Shown: positions 1 through 9,463, counted from the first letter of the stretch. The stretch: DNA of 64,000 nucleotides from SIG78 sp045635745 (GCA_045635745.1 JAZTWG010000050.1:21555-85554); one strand, 5' to 3'. Numbers and translations: made by a program. Notes: generated by a model from the letters alone, not told the origin.

Positions 1-18
1 TTTTTTTCAAAAAAACTT

Positions 19-47
19 TTGCAGTTTGGCATTTGTTGTGTTATGTT
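19..47 (+). promoter_or_regulatory. possible sigma70 promoter of the phosphatase gene
   Basis: A TTGCAG -35 box (19-24) and a TATGTT -10 box (42-47) are separated by 17 bases, about 70 bases upstream of the next start codon. Both boxes deviate from consensus, so this is a moderate call made by eye. Confidence 0.35.
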
Positions 48-121
48 ATACGCTGATTATGGATTAAGAGGAATAAAAAGCGGCGATTAATGTCTGTTGT
101 TGAGCTGCAGAGTATGGATTT

Positions 122-1525
122 ATGAGTAATGTGAATATTACGCTCGGTATTTTGAGCCTGATTTTTTTGGTCACGATACTGGTTTTGGCTGTTTCCTGGC
201 GGCGTTTGTGTAACAAACTGGGGCTGGTAACACGCCAGCAGACCGAGATTGACCATTTTCTGGATCTTTTTTCCCGCAGTTTGCGCAGCAATGACGAATT
301 GTCGGATTCCATGCATCAGGCGGCAAAACATATAGCCGAATTGATCATGGCCGATGCGGTGTGTATTTACCGGCTGGAAAACGGTCATTTGATGGTTTCC
401 GGGGTCAGCGGCAGATATATGCTGTCGCAGTTGACGATCGATATGGAGCCGGAGGCTTCACCGGATTTTTACCGGCAGATCTTGCGCGAAGAAGATATTG
501 CCGTAGGAGAAGGCTTTATCGGCAGAACCGCATCGCGCCGCAGTTCCATACTGCTTGCCAATGCCCGGCACGATGAACATTTGAGCGAATTTCCTATGGA
601 GCGTTTGCCGGAACAGGTTATGGCGGTGCCGGTTTTCCGCGGCGAAGAACTTTCCGGCGTGATCTGTGCTGTGGGCAGTACTGCAATGGGACGCTTTGAT
701 ATGGATAAACTTGCCCAGCTGCAGTTTGCCGCGTCGCAGGTGCGGCTTATTCAGGATCTGGAAGATTCTTATAAAGTAAGGAGTGCCCAGGAACGGCTCA
801 ATCAGGAACTTGGCTTTGCCCGTCAGCTTCAGGCTTCGCTGCTGCCGGATGCTATGCCGGACTGGGGTCGTTTTTCGGTGCATGCCCGTACAAATTCAGC
901 TAAAGAAGTCAATGGCGATTTTTATGATTTCGTGAAAATCGATGAAGACCGGCTCCTGATCGTTATGGGCGATGCCTGCGGCAAGGGGGTTCCGGCATGT
1001 CTGCTGGCGAGTATGACCCGCAGTTTTATCCGGGCTGCTGCCGAACATTTTACCACGCTTGAAGCGCTTTTGCGCGAAGTCAACCGCAATTTGTACCGCG
1101 ATACCGATGCCGAGCGTTTTGTAACTTTGGCATGTTGTCTTTTGGATAAAAAACACGGCATTATGGAGTATGCCCGTGCCGGACATACGGAATTGATCTA
1201 TTTTATCCGCAATCATATCCGCCGGATTTTTCCGGATGGTACCGGATTGGGGATATTGCCCGATGAGTTTGCCACATTTGATACGCTTTCGTTGCAGATG
1301 CCGCCGGGAATGTCGCTTTTGCTTTATTCCGATGGTATAACTGAGGCTCTGGATTACAATTCGCAGGAATTCGGAACCGATAAACTTGCAGATGAGTTTG
1401 AAATGCGCTGCATAGCCCAGATGAGTTCCGAGGAGATCCTTGATGGATTGATGGATGTTGTCAGCGAATTTGAACCCGAGCAGCATGACGATCGGACTGC
1501 CATACTTATCCGCAGCTGCAGTTAA
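122..1525 (+). CDS. membrane-anchored GAF / SpoIIE-type (PP2C) serine phosphatase
   Basis: This 467-residue protein has one N-terminal membrane segment (about residues 7-27), a GAF-type sensor region (about 50-205) and a C-terminal SpoIIE/PP2C phosphatase domain (about 240-465). The metal-binding acidic motifs are visible: GDFYDF near residue 265, GDACGKG near 282 and YSDGITEA near 400. The architecture is that of RsbU-like phosphatases, which dephosphorylate an anti-anti-sigma factor in partner-switching pathways in response to a small-molecule or redox cue read by the GAF domain. No rsbV- or rsbW-like gene is nearby, so the partner must be elsewhere. The ribosome binding site is weak. The neighbour downstream is convergent. 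Confidence 0.88.
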   Translation: MSNVNITLGILSLIFLVTILVLAVSWRRLCNKLGLVTRQQTEIDHFLDLFSRSLRSNDELSDSMHQAAKHIAELIMADAVCIYRLENGHLMVSGVSGRYMLSQLTIDMEPEASPDFYRQILREEDIAVGEGFIGRTASRRSSILLANARHDEHLSEFPMERLPEQVMAVPVFRGEELSGVICAVGSTAMGRFDMDKLAQLQFAASQVRLIQDLEDSYKVRSAQERLNQELGFARQLQASLLPDAMPDWGRFSVHARTNSAKEVNGDFYDFVKIDEDRLLIVMGDACGKGVPACLLASMTRSFIRAAAEHFTTLEALLREVNRNLYRDTDAERFVTLACCLLDKKHGIMEYARAGHTELIYFIRNHIRRIFPDGTGLGILPDEFATFDTLSLQMPPGMSLLLYSDGITEALDYNSQEFGTDKLADEFEMRCIAQMSSEEILDGLMDVVSEFEPEQHDDRTAILIRSCS

Positions 1526-1598
1526 TTGGAATAAAAAAGCTCTCTTACACCCTGTTTTCAGGCTTCTTATTGCGTACAGCACCAACAAATGCAATTTA

Positions 1599-3032
1599 TT
1601 ATTTTGCGCTGACCAGATAGTCCATGTATCCGGCGGCTTCGAGCAGCTCTTTCCGGCGGCAGAAATCCTGATAATCTTTGCGCTCCGGCATGCTCCAGGC
1701 GCATTCGCTGTATGCGTAGAGCCGCGGCAGCAGTTTTGGTATTACGCGCCATTGCGGAACGGTTTCGGTCCACAGACATGCTTCGGTACCGATTATGACA
1801 TCTTTGACTTTGTCTGGCCAGATTATGAATGGATCTGTCATATATACGCCGCGTTCGGAAAGCTCGAACATCCAGGTTTCCCATGGTTCGCTCAAATTTG
1901 CCGGATAGTCAAAATACAGAGAAGTATGCACCGAATAAATAACCTTGTTTCCGTTGGGTGCCACCCGCAGCGGTTCACGGATATCCAGCCATGCCTGAAT
2001 GGTTGTTTGTGCTTGATAAGTCTGGCCGGAACAGGTCCCCCAGATGATCGGCTGCCGGCCACTGTCAATAACAAACCGGGCAATATCGCACATGAATTTA
2101 TTTTCCAGCTCCCGGATATTGCTGCAGTTTTCTGCTTTCAGTGCCGTCTGGCAGAGAGGGCATTTATCCCAGTTTGTGCTGGCGGCTTCGTCGCCGCCGA
2201 TGTGGATATATTGGCTTGCCGGAAAGAGATCCATTATTTCCCGCAGAACATTTTTGATAAACATTTTGCTTTCCGGATTGCCGAGACAGAATTCGCGTGG
2301 TTTTTCGGCGTTTATGCAAGCATATTGCGGAAAATATTGCAGCGTACCTAACGAATGACCGGGAAAATCCACTTCAGGTATGATCGATATATTGAGTCTG
2401 GCCGCAAAATCAATGATTTCCTTTATGTTGTCTGCGGTATAAAATCCTGGCGTGGAGGTGTATTTATTTTCCAATCCGGCAGTTGTTTTCAGCTGTAACC
2501 GCCAGCCTTGGGAATCGACCAGATGCCAGTGAAAGTAATTCAAGCGGAATTGACTCATAAGTTTGAGCATTCTTTTTATGACCGCAGTATTTTGAAAATG
2601 TCTGGCGCTGTCGAGGTGAAAACTGCGGAAGGCAAAACGCGGAAAATCCTCCACTTGGCCGCAGTCAAGCCGGGCATTGAGCGGACCGCAGATCATAGCC
2701 GCAAAAAACATCTGCCGGCATGCAGATAACGCATAGATAATACCGGCGCGGTCGGATGCGGATAGAGTGATCCCTTGCGTGGTAACAACAATGGAGAATG
2801 CTTCGGGCGGCAACGCAGAGTTGAGCCGCAGCGTAAATTGAGCGTTTTCGCTGTCGGCAGCAGCTTCTGAATTTAGAGAAAAATCCGCAAAAAGTTCCCG
2901 GATATCGTCTGCAAATTCGTTGAATATATTTTCTGCAAAAAAAGAGTTGATGTCAGAAATTTTCAGAGAGTTTTTTTCATCCACGCAAATCCGTTGCGGT
3001 GCGGGTATCAAACAGGCAAAAGTATTATTCAT
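1599..3032 (-). CDS. glycoside hydrolase family 20 beta-N-acetylhexosaminidase
   Basis: This 477-residue protein has the GH20 layout: an N-terminal alpha/beta domain (about 1-115) followed by a TIM barrel. The HIGGDEA signature carries the catalytic Asp-Glu pair at D281-E282. The upstream barrel motif FHWHLVDSQGWR is also present. GH20 enzymes remove terminal GlcNAc or GalNAc by substrate-assisted catalysis. There is no signal peptide, so the enzyme probably acts in the cytoplasm on imported oligosaccharides. An AGGAGT ribosome binding site lies about 10 bases before the ATG. A strong dyad covers its -10 box, so it is probably repressed by an unidentified regulator. The family call is firm; the exact substrate is unknown. 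Confidence 0.93.
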   Translation of the reverse strand: MNNTFACLIPAPQRICVDEKNSLKISDINSFFAENIFNEFADDIRELFADFSLNSEAAADSENAQFTLRLNSALPPEAFSIVVTTQGITLSASDRAGIIYALSACRQMFFAAMICGPLNARLDCGQVEDFPRFAFRSFHLDSARHFQNTAVIKRMLKLMSQFRLNYFHWHLVDSQGWRLQLKTTAGLENKYTSTPGFYTADNIKEIIDFAARLNISIIPEVDFPGHSLGTLQYFPQYACINAEKPREFCLGNPESKMFIKNVLREIMDLFPASQYIHIGGDEAASTNWDKCPLCQTALKAENCSNIRELENKFMCDIARFVIDSGRQPIIWGTCSGQTYQAQTTIQAWLDIREPLRVAPNGNKVIYSVHTSLYFDYPANLSEPWETWMFELSERGVYMTDPFIIWPDKVKDVIIGTEACLWTETVPQWRVIPKLLPRLYAYSECAWSMPERKDYQDFCRRKELLEAAGYMDYLVSAK

Positions 3033-3064
3033 TTTCCGCGGACTCCTGAGCTTTTTGTCCAGTA

Positions 3065-3089
3065 TGTTATATTACGGACTAATATAACA
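3065..3089. promoter_or_regulatory. perfect dyad operator candidate upstream of the GH20 gene
   Basis: Arms TGTTATATTA (3065-3074) and TAATATAACA (3080-3089) are perfect inverted repeats separated by 5 bases. The right arm contains the -10 box of the GH20 promoter. The dyad has no flanking T-run and so does not look like a terminator. The size and spacing suit a dimeric HTH repressor. No regulator gene adjoins it. Confidence 0.6.
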
Positions 3090-3108
3090 CTTCCAGCGGA
3101 AATTACAA
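3081..3108 (-). promoter_or_regulatory. promoter of the GH20 gene
   Basis: On the minus strand a TTGTAA -35 box (3103-3108) and a TATATT -10 box (3081-3086) are separated by 16 bases. The start codon lies about 50 bases further down. Confidence 0.5.
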
Positions 3109-3122
3109 ATAATACGCCGTTG

Positions 3123-3698
3123 CTATTGGGCCGGAGTTGTATCCCGTGTCAGATTTTCCACCATGCCCGAGGGGTACTGCAGCAGTTTTACCGCGAACCC
3201 CCACTTTTTCAACATCTCCAGACACATGGCCAGTTCGCTGCGGCTGATTACCGGTTTACGCGCCAGTATCCAGGCGTAATTTATACTGTTGCCGGTAACG
3301 ATCGCCAGCGTATAATCCTTATTGAGATATATTATTTTATATGTGGTATAAAAAGGATAGAAAAAGCTTACTTCCAGTTCGCCGGCAGTTCCGTTTATTT
3401 GTGCAGGGCGGGCAACTGCGTGGGCAGAAGTCCTCACTCCGTTGCGTAATCCGGAGTTGACGATTTCGATCGTTCCGTCGCTCAAAAGGGCGTAATCGGC
3501 TTGAGCATCAGTAATATTGCTTTCAAAGTTGTGCGGCAGTCGGGCGATTTCGTACCATTTGCCCATGTATCGCTTGAGATCAAAATTTTTCACCGGCGGC
3601 ATGGCGGTTGTCGGTGAAAAATTTCCGCAGCCGCTGAAAAGTATGGCACAGGTGGTGCCGGCCATTATTGAAAGCTTATTCAGAAATCGATTTTTCAT
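3123..3698 (-). CDS. blc: lipocalin-family outer-membrane lipoprotein (Blc-like)
   Basis: This 191-residue protein opens with a lipoprotein signal peptide whose lipobox ends FSGC (cysteine near residue 24). The lipocalin signature GKWYEIARLP follows at about residues 46-55. Blc-type lipocalins are outer-membrane-anchored beta-barrels that bind fatty acids or lysophospholipids, usually in envelope stress. The length matches the family (about 175-190). AAGGAG lies 8 bases before the ATG. It is on the same strand as the GH20 gene downstream, but that gene has its own promoter in the 90-base gap. Confidence 0.9.
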   Translation of the reverse strand: MKNRFLNKLSIMAGTTCAILFSGCGNFSPTTAMPPVKNFDLKRYMGKWYEIARLPHNFESNITDAQADYALLSDGTIEIVNSGLRNGVRTSAHAVARPAQINGTAGELEVSFFYPFYTTYKIIYLNKDYTLAIVTGNSINYAWILARKPVISRSELAMCLEMLKKWGFAVKLLQYPSGMVENLTRDTTPAQ

Positions 3699-3777
3699 GA
3701 TATTTTCTCCTTTTTTGCAATTTCTCCGGGATTATTGACTGGTAATTTCTTGTGATTGTTCGCCGGAGAAAAAACGG

Positions 3778-3805
3778 TTGCATTTTCCTTTTGGTGTGAT
3801 ATATT
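3778..3805 (+). promoter_or_regulatory. promoter of the lactonase-family gene
   Basis: TTGCAT (3778-3783) and TATATT (3800-3805) with a 16-base spacer lie 33 bases upstream of the start codon. Confidence 0.5.
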
Positions 3806-3837
3806 AGTGCTGCAATGAGTAAAAGGAGCAGGTTGTT

Positions 3838-4872
3838 ATGAATGAAATTTTTTATGTTGCCAGCCGCAATACCGTCGATAGTTCCGGCGGTATTTATGGC
3901 TTGAAAACAGATGATTCCGGTAATATAAGTCAGGAGTTTTTTCAGGAGCTTCATGGCGTATCGTATATGGCATATTCCTGCGATCGCAGTTTTTTGTATG
4001 CATCGTGCTCAATAGAAAAAGCCGGCGCGGTTGCAGCATTCCGTATCAATGAAGATAAATCGCTTGCGTTTTTGAATATCTTGCCCAGCGAAGGTATTTC
4101 CTCTTGTTATGTGATCGCCGCTCCGGGGGGGAAATATCTTTATACTGCCAATTATTTTACCTCCAATATAAGTGAGTTTTCGCTGAATGAAAATGGCTCG
4201 CTTAAAAAACTCGAACGCGTAATATCTTTTTCCGGCAGCGGGGTTCATTCCCGGCAGGAGTGTTCGCATCCGCATTATGTAAACTTCACTCCTGATGCAA
4301 ACAGACTTATGGTGATCGATCTGGGGCTGGATGAAGTGAAACTTTTCATGTTTGATCCGGAAAATGGTTTGATTGATCCCGGAAATCCGGCAATATTCGA
4401 TGTTGAGCCGGCGGGATCCGGGCCGCGGCACATCGTGTTTGCTTCATCGGGCAGGATGGCTTATCTGGTTAATGAAATCGGCAATACGGTATCGGTATTG
4501 AGTTTTAATGGAAAAACTTTCTGCACTCTGCAAACGATTTCCACTTTGCCGGCAGATTGCAGTTGTTACAGCAAAGCATCCGCCATACGGCTTTCGCCGG
4601 ACGGAAGGTTTTTGTTTGCTTCCAACCGCGGCTATGACAGTATAGCTGTGTATAGAGTCCTGGAAGACGGTCTGCTGGAAATCGCCGATATAGTAAATTC
4701 TCAAGGTGTCGGTCCGCGGGATATAAACTTTCTGCCGGGAAATAAATACTTTGCTGCCGCCAATGAAATAAGCGGCAATACCGCATTTTTCAGCTATTGT
4801 GAAAAAACAGGCAATTTGACCTTTACCGGGAAAAGTATTGATATACCGGGCGCATTGGCAATTTACTGGTGA
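3838..4872 (+). CDS. lactonase family protein, 7-bladed beta-propeller (6-phosphogluconolactonase-like)
   Basis: This 344-residue protein has the repeating propeller pattern of the YbhE/Pgl family. Recurrent blade motifs include PGGKYLYTANY, SPDGRFLFASNRG, GPRHIVF and SHPHYVNFTPD. Some family members hydrolyse 6-phosphogluconolactone; others act on muconolactone or have no assigned substrate, so only the fold is certain. No signal peptide is seen. AAAGGAG lies about 9 bases before the ATG. A paralogue with a lipoprotein signal is encoded at 59529-60614. The 3' end overlaps that of the convergent tsaC gene by 10 bases. Confidence 0.85.
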   Translation: MNEIFYVASRNTVDSSGGIYGLKTDDSGNISQEFFQELHGVSYMAYSCDRSFLYASCSIEKAGAVAAFRINEDKSLAFLNILPSEGISSCYVIAAPGGKYLYTANYFTSNISEFSLNENGSLKKLERVISFSGSGVHSRQECSHPHYVNFTPDANRLMVIDLGLDEVKLFMFDPENGLIDPGNPAIFDVEPAGSGPRHIVFASSGRMAYLVNEIGNTVSVLSFNGKTFCTLQTISTLPADCSCYSKASAIRLSPDGRFLFASNRGYDSIAVYRVLEDGLLEIADIVNSQGVGPRDINFLPGNKYFAAANEISGNTAFFSYCEKTGNLTFTGKSIDIPGALAIYW

Positions 4873-5465
4873 AGAACCGCCTTGATTGCGGCTTCATCGA
4901 TCGGCCCCTGACGCAGAATACGGCAAGGTTTTTCGCAAACAGTTACCACAGTTGAAGCAACAGCATCGCAGGGCAGGGGGCCGCCATCAACGACCAGATC
5001 GACTTTACCATGCAATTCGGCAACAGCTTCTGCTGTGGTAAGTACATTGGGCATACCGGAAGCATTGGCGCTGGTGCTGGCCAGCGCACGGCCGTATTTT
5101 TCCAACAGCGCAAGTATAAATTCATGAGCCGGTATGCGTATACCGATAGTGGGATATTTTTTGTTTCCTGGTGCGATCACCGTGATCGGCCCCGGTGCAA
5201 ATTTTTCCAGCAGGGCGTTTGCTTCGCTGTTGAGTTTTGCTCCGGATTTTTCTGCCATAGCTGCATTGGCCGCAAACATGGCAAGCGGTTTGTTTTCGCT
5301 TCGGCCTTTGAGCTCGTAAATACGCTTGCGCGCCATGTCATCTTCCCAATCGCATACCAGTCCGTAAACGGTTTCGGTGGGCACCAGAATAACCGAGCCC
5401 GGAGTTTTTAAACAAGTTACAGCTTGCTGCAGAAGATCTTCCACTTTTACCTCAGGCATTGACAT
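4863..5465 (-). CDS. tsaC: L-threonylcarbamoyladenylate synthase (TsaC/Sua5/YrdC family)
   Basis: This 200-residue YrdC-domain protein makes threonylcarbamoyl-AMP from threonine, bicarbonate and ATP for the t6A37 tRNA modification. Diagnostic segments are VPTETVYGLVCD near the N-terminus, KGRSENKPL, FAPGPITVI, and the C-terminal RIPAHEF ... STSANASGMP region. Length fits the single-domain TsaC form. The ATG at 5465 (or the one at 5459) is preferred over the in-frame TTG at 5474. The start lies inside the end of the symporter gene, which implies translational coupling to it. Confidence 0.92.
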   Translation of the reverse strand: MSMPEVKVEDLLQQAVTCLKTPGSVILVPTETVYGLVCDWEDDMARKRIYELKGRSENKPLAMFAANAAMAEKSGAKLNSEANALLEKFAPGPITVIAPGNKKYPTIGIRIPAHEFILALLEKYGRALASTSANASGMPNVLTTAEAVAELHGKVDLVVDGGPLPCDAVASTVVTVCEKPCRILRQGPIDEAAIKAVLHQ

Positions 5466-7104
5466 TGTTTTCAAGCGCTTTTCCGGCTTTACGCAGCTTT
5501 TTCTGATGTTTTTTCAACTCTTTGTTTTCACGCTCATGGAATCTTTTGGAAATGCGTTCGCCGACATAAGATGTTGTAAATGCAACGATACCCGCCGCAA
5601 AACCGAATACCGCACCATTGGTCAACTGGAAGTTGAATGTATCAGATGCCAGTTTTTCTGCGAGAGTTCCGTTTATTCCCAAACCGGTGATAAATGTGTA
5701 CGATACCCACACCAGTGTGGAAACGATCATGGTGCACCAGATCGTGCACGACGATGCTTTGGGCAGATATATTGCCGCCACCACCGGGATCAGCACAACC
5801 ACCAATTGCGACGACCAGCAGCTGGTCATCAAAGCATAAATACTTTCAACATTCATTGCCAGATAAGTTGCAATTACCAGCAGCAGTACCGTGGCGATAC
5901 GCGTGGCAAGCAGAATGCCTTTTTCGGATACAGCCGGATTCAACGGACGTATGACATTATTTACCAACAAACTGGATGCCGCCAGCAGCGAACTGTCAGC
6001 TGAACTCATGATCGCCGAAATAAGCGCACTCAAAAACAGCGTAAGCAATATCGGGTGCATGGTTCCCATTACACCGATAGCCACCCGCGGCAGAACCTGA
6101 TTTTCCAGATTTACCCCCATGGCTTCTGTTGTAATCCCCCATTTGGGCAGCAGTATTTTAGCTGCCAACCCGATCGTTATAGGTATGATGGCTATGGAAA
6201 AGTAGATAAATCCGGACATGATCGAGCTGGAGATTGCCACTTTGTCATCCTTGCTGGCAAGCGAGCGCTGGATAAGATCCTGCCCTACCATACATCCCAG
6301 GCCCATAATGATCCAGCTGCCGATATAGTTTACTGTATGCAGCGGTTTTCCTGCCGCCGATACTGCCGGTGCCAGCGAAAGATCCACTGCCGGATTGCTG
6401 AGTATGGCATCAAAACCACCGGCCATCTCTACCGCGCCGGGCACGATTATGAACAAGCCGGCAACGATCAGAACCACCTGCACCACATCGGTGATCGTAA
6501 CAGCCCACATGCCGCCGGAAACGGTATAAAACAGCACCACAGCCGCGCCGATCATACGGGCGTAAAAGAGATCTATTCCGGTAAGAAGATTGAGCAAAGT
6601 TCCCAAGCCCAGAACCTGAGCGCCCAGCCAACCCACATAAACTGGAATCAGCCAGAGCGTGGTATAGATTCCGGCTCCGCGGCCGTAACGCTTTTCTATA
6701 ATATCCGTAACGGTCATGCAGTTGAGTTTGCGTAATACCCCTACAATGAATATACCCGCCAATATCAGACTCAACGAGGCCCCGAACGGATCTGCTATAA
6801 CATCGCGCAAGCTTCCTCTGTATACCGTTGCTGCCACGCCCATACTGGATCCGGCGCCGAACCATGTGGCAAGCAGAGTTGCTGTGGCCATCCAGAGCGG
6901 CAGACGTCTGCCGGCAACGATAAAGTCACCGAGGCTCTTTACCTTGCGCCCGCTGAAATAACCGATCCCAAGCATAACAAGCACATAAATAGCGATCCCG
7001 ATCCAGAGAATAGTCCGGGTAGTGCCGTCCAGGTTTATCATAGCTTCGCCTTCGGCATTGAGCGTCGGGGCGGCGGCAAAAACAATTTGTGATATATTGA
7101 TCAT
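5452..7104 (-). CDS. sodium:solute symporter family (SSS) transporter
   Basis: This 550-residue integral membrane protein has about 13 hydrophobic helices and the SSS pattern FIVAGRRLPLWMATATLLATWFG... near residues 60-85. It also has the conserved SADSSLLAASS segment in the second half and a basic C-terminal tail (about 520-550). The family includes proline/PutP, SGLT and pantothenate symporters; the substrate cannot be read from the sequence. The first ATG (7104) has a weak ribosome binding site, and Met22 (7041) preceded by GAAGG is an alternative start. It overlaps the downstream tsaC start. Confidence 0.88.
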   Translation of the reverse strand: MINISQIVFAAAPTLNAEGEAMINLDGTTRTILWIGIAIYVLVMLGIGYFSGRKVKSLGDFIVAGRRLPLWMATATLLATWFGAGSSMGVAATVYRGSLRDVIADPFGASLSLILAGIFIVGVLRKLNCMTVTDIIEKRYGRGAGIYTTLWLIPVYVGWLGAQVLGLGTLLNLLTGIDLFYARMIGAAVVLFYTVSGGMWAVTITDVVQVVLIVAGLFIIVPGAVEMAGGFDAILSNPAVDLSLAPAVSAAGKPLHTVNYIGSWIIMGLGCMVGQDLIQRSLASKDDKVAISSSIMSGFIYFSIAIIPITIGLAAKILLPKWGITTEAMGVNLENQVLPRVAIGVMGTMHPILLTLFLSALISAIMSSADSSLLAASSLLVNNVIRPLNPAVSEKGILLATRIATVLLLVIATYLAMNVESIYALMTSCWSSQLVVVLIPVVAAIYLPKASSCTIWCTMIVSTLVWVSYTFITGLGINGTLAEKLASDTFNFQLTNGAVFGFAAGIVAFTTSYVGERISKRFHERENKELKKHQKKLRKAGKALENNVNA

Positions 7105-7390
7105 CGGACGAATGTATTTCCTTATTGTTCTTTAATATTCATTCATGATTTAAAATTTTGCAAGCATTAAAAATAACGCCCTTTTTCCGGATTGCAATTT
7201 TCAAAACCCGTCAATATTTAATTTTTCCTGATTTTTTAGTTGTTTATGGCATTTTTAGAAAAAAAACATAGAAAAATGATCGCTGTAACTTTAAAATATT
7301 TGCATTTTTTTTTTAGGGTGTTATTTTATAAATTTTTGATTTAACTGTGCAGAAAGCACTCATTTTTTTTCAATGAAAGGATCAATAACT

Positions 7391-8395
7391 ATGTCCAAAG
7401 CCTACAACGTCGCTGTAGCCGGTGCTACAGGAGCGGTCGGGATCGAAATGATCAAAACGCTCGAAAAGCGTAATTTCCCCGTTAAAAACCTCAAACTGCT
7501 GGCGTCTGCCCGTTCTGCCGGTAAAAAGCTGACGTTCAAAGGCACCGAAATCACTATTGAAGAAATGACTGAAAATTCCTTCAAGGGTGTGGATATTGCT
7601 CTTTTCAGTGCCGGCGGCGATATTTCCAAGCAGTATCGCAAAGCGGTGGTCGATGCCGGTTGCGTTATGGTCGATAACTCCAGCGCTTTCCGTATGGATG
7701 ACGATGTGCCGCTGGTCGTGCCGGAAGTCAACCCCGAAGATGTCAAATGGCACAATGGCGTGATCGCCAACCCCAACTGCACCACTGCTATCATGCTGGT
7801 GGCTGTTGCTCCGCTGCACCGCGCCAAGAAACTCAAGCGACTGGTTGCTGCCACCTATCAGGCTACCAGCGGCGCCGGTGCCAAAGGTATGGAAGAACTC
7901 ATTGTGCAGACCCGTCAGCTGTTGAACGGCGAAGCTATTGAACCCAAAGCTTTTGCCCACCGGATCGGTTTCAATCTGATCCCGCACATCGATGTCTTCT
8001 ACGATAACGGTTATACCAAAGAAGAGCTCAAGATGCTCAACGAAAGCCGCAAGATGCTGCATTTGCCCGATTTGCAGCTTTCCTGCACCTGCGTACGTAT
8101 TCCGGTGCTGCGTGCCCACAGCGAATCTCTCAATATGGAATTCGAAGAAGATATTACTCCGGATGAAGTTCGCGCCATCTTGAGCAAGGCTCCCGGCGTG
8201 CAGGTTGTCGATGACCCCATGAACAAGGTTTATCCCATGCCGATCGATGCCACCGAAAAGTACGATGTGCTTGCCGGCCGTATCCGTCAGGACATCTCCC
8301 GCAATGACCTTAAGGGTATCGAAATGTTTGTTACCGGCGACCAGCTGCTTAAAGGAGCTGCTCTCAACGCTGTTCAGATTGCTGAATTGCTGTGA
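7391..8395 (+). CDS. asd: aspartate-semialdehyde dehydrogenase
   Basis: This 334-residue enzyme reduces aspartyl phosphate to aspartate semialdehyde with NADPH, the branch point to lysine, threonine, methionine and diaminopimelate. The N-terminal Rossmann motif VAGATGAVG is at residues 7-15, and the active-site cysteine lies in the NPNCTTA motif. The start at 7391 is preferred over an in-frame ATG at 7373, because AAAGGA (7376-7381) then sits 9 bases upstream. Threonine synthase is encoded far away at 51166. It ends with a strong terminator, so it appears to be monocistronic. Confidence 0.95.
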   Translation: MSKAYNVAVAGATGAVGIEMIKTLEKRNFPVKNLKLLASARSAGKKLTFKGTEITIEEMTENSFKGVDIALFSAGGDISKQYRKAVVDAGCVMVDNSSAFRMDDDVPLVVPEVNPEDVKWHNGVIANPNCTTAIMLVAVAPLHRAKKLKRLVAATYQATSGAGAKGMEELIVQTRQLLNGEAIEPKAFAHRIGFNLIPHIDVFYDNGYTKEELKMLNESRKMLHLPDLQLSCTCVRIPVLRAHSESLNMEFEEDITPDEVRAILSKAPGVQVVDDPMNKVYPMPIDATEKYDVLAGRIRQDISRNDLKGIEMFVTGDQLLKGAALNAVQIAELL

Positions 8396-8417
8396 GACAG
8401 GCTGGATAAAAAATTTC

Positions 8418-8456
8418 AAGGTATTGTTGCAAAAAGTTGCGACAATACCTTTTTTA
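8418..8456 (+). terminator. rho-independent terminator after asd
   Basis: A 13-bp stem (AAGGTATTGT... paired with ...ACAATACCTT) with an 8-base loop is followed directly by a T-run. Confidence 0.85.
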
Positions 8457-8479
8457 TTCTCAAGAAAGGAGTTTTTACT

Positions 8480-9403
8480 ATGGATCGTACACCAGATTTT
8501 ATTCATAAGATCGGTTCCATTGACTGCGACATCGTGGAAGCCAATCCGGTGGTGTGGAAAGGTGAACTGCTGATTTTTGAATACATCCGCGGTTATGCCA
8601 ATGACAAACTGCATGGCACCGGCCGTCAGCGCTGCTATTTCAACAACAGTTGGATATCTTACTTCCGTTTCCGTAAAGTCAGCGATAACAGTTTCAGTCT
8701 TCCTTTCGGTTTGGGGCTGCATATGGGTAATGCTTTTGTCGATGGAGACCGTATGGTGGTCACTTGCGGTTCTGACTGGGGCGGCAGCCGTTTTTATCAG
8801 TTGGAAAGTAAAGATCTGATCCGCTGGACGACTCCGAGGCTGATTCTCGATGATCCCCGTCAGGTCGGCTACAATACCTCGGTTTGCAAAGCCGGCGATA
8901 AATTTGTGATGATCTACGAACTGGGCGCTCCTAAAGAAAAAGTCGGCGATCACCCCTTTACCATGTTTTTTGCCGAAAGTAAGGACCTGGTGACTTTCCG
9001 GGCAATAGATGGTGCGGTGTTCGGTTTTGACCACTATACCGGCGGACCCATGGTGCGTTATTTTGCCGGCTGCTACTATGTATTTTATCTCGGTGGCAGT
9101 TACGATGATGGTTTCGAAACTGTGGTCGCCCGTTCCAAAGATCTGAAAAACTGGGATTACAGCAAAAAAATCGTTTTGGGGTACGGCGAAGCAGACTACA
9201 AGCTTCACGAAGTATTTCCCGTCAGCGAAGTCGCCAGAGTCAAGGCTGCAAACAACATCAATGCTTCTGACCTTGATATGTGCGAATATAACGGTAATCT
9301 GGAACTGGTTTACAGTTGGGGCAATCAGAGAGGTGTGGAATTTCTTGCCCGTGCCGTCGTACCCGGCATGACAGAACAGCAATTCTGCGAAAGCTTTTTT
9401 TAA
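8480..9403 (+). CDS. predicted glycosidase-like protein, five-bladed beta-propeller (GH43/GH32/GH130-like)
   Basis: This 307-residue protein has no signal peptide. Its sequence resembles the five-bladed propeller glycosidases: an early acidic motif VEANPVV (about 18-24), repeated strands such as SKDLIRWT, ESKDLVTF and RSKDLKNW, YTGGPMVRYF in the middle, and LDMCEYNGNLELVYSWG near the end. The SKDLxxW repeats are typical of GH43-, GH32- and GH130-type blades. I cannot assign the catalytic triad or the sugar. AAAGGAG lies 8 bases before the ATG. It follows asd but is separated from it by a terminator. A long hairpin (9464-9510) lies downstream. Confidence 0.7.
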   Translation: MDRTPDFIHKIGSIDCDIVEANPVVWKGELLIFEYIRGYANDKLHGTGRQRCYFNNSWISYFRFRKVSDNSFSLPFGLGLHMGNAFVDGDRMVVTCGSDWGGSRFYQLESKDLIRWTTPRLILDDPRQVGYNTSVCKAGDKFVMIYELGAPKEKVGDHPFTMFFAESKDLVTFRAIDGAVFGFDHYTGGPMVRYFAGCYYVFYLGGSYDDGFETVVARSKDLKNWDYSKKIVLGYGEADYKLHEVFPVSEVARVKAANNINASDLDMCEYNGNLELVYSWGNQRGVEFLARAVVPGMTEQQFCESFF

Positions 9404-9463
9404 GCGGGGGCAACGCACCAAAAATATGGCGCGGCTTGCGGCGCCTTGACAAAGTCCAGAACA

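Noticed and set aside
7382..9421. Long minus-strand frame of 679 codons opposite asd and the glycosidase-like gene
   Set aside because: Shadow frame: the plus strand carries two recognisable proteins with good ribosome binding sites and a terminator between them.
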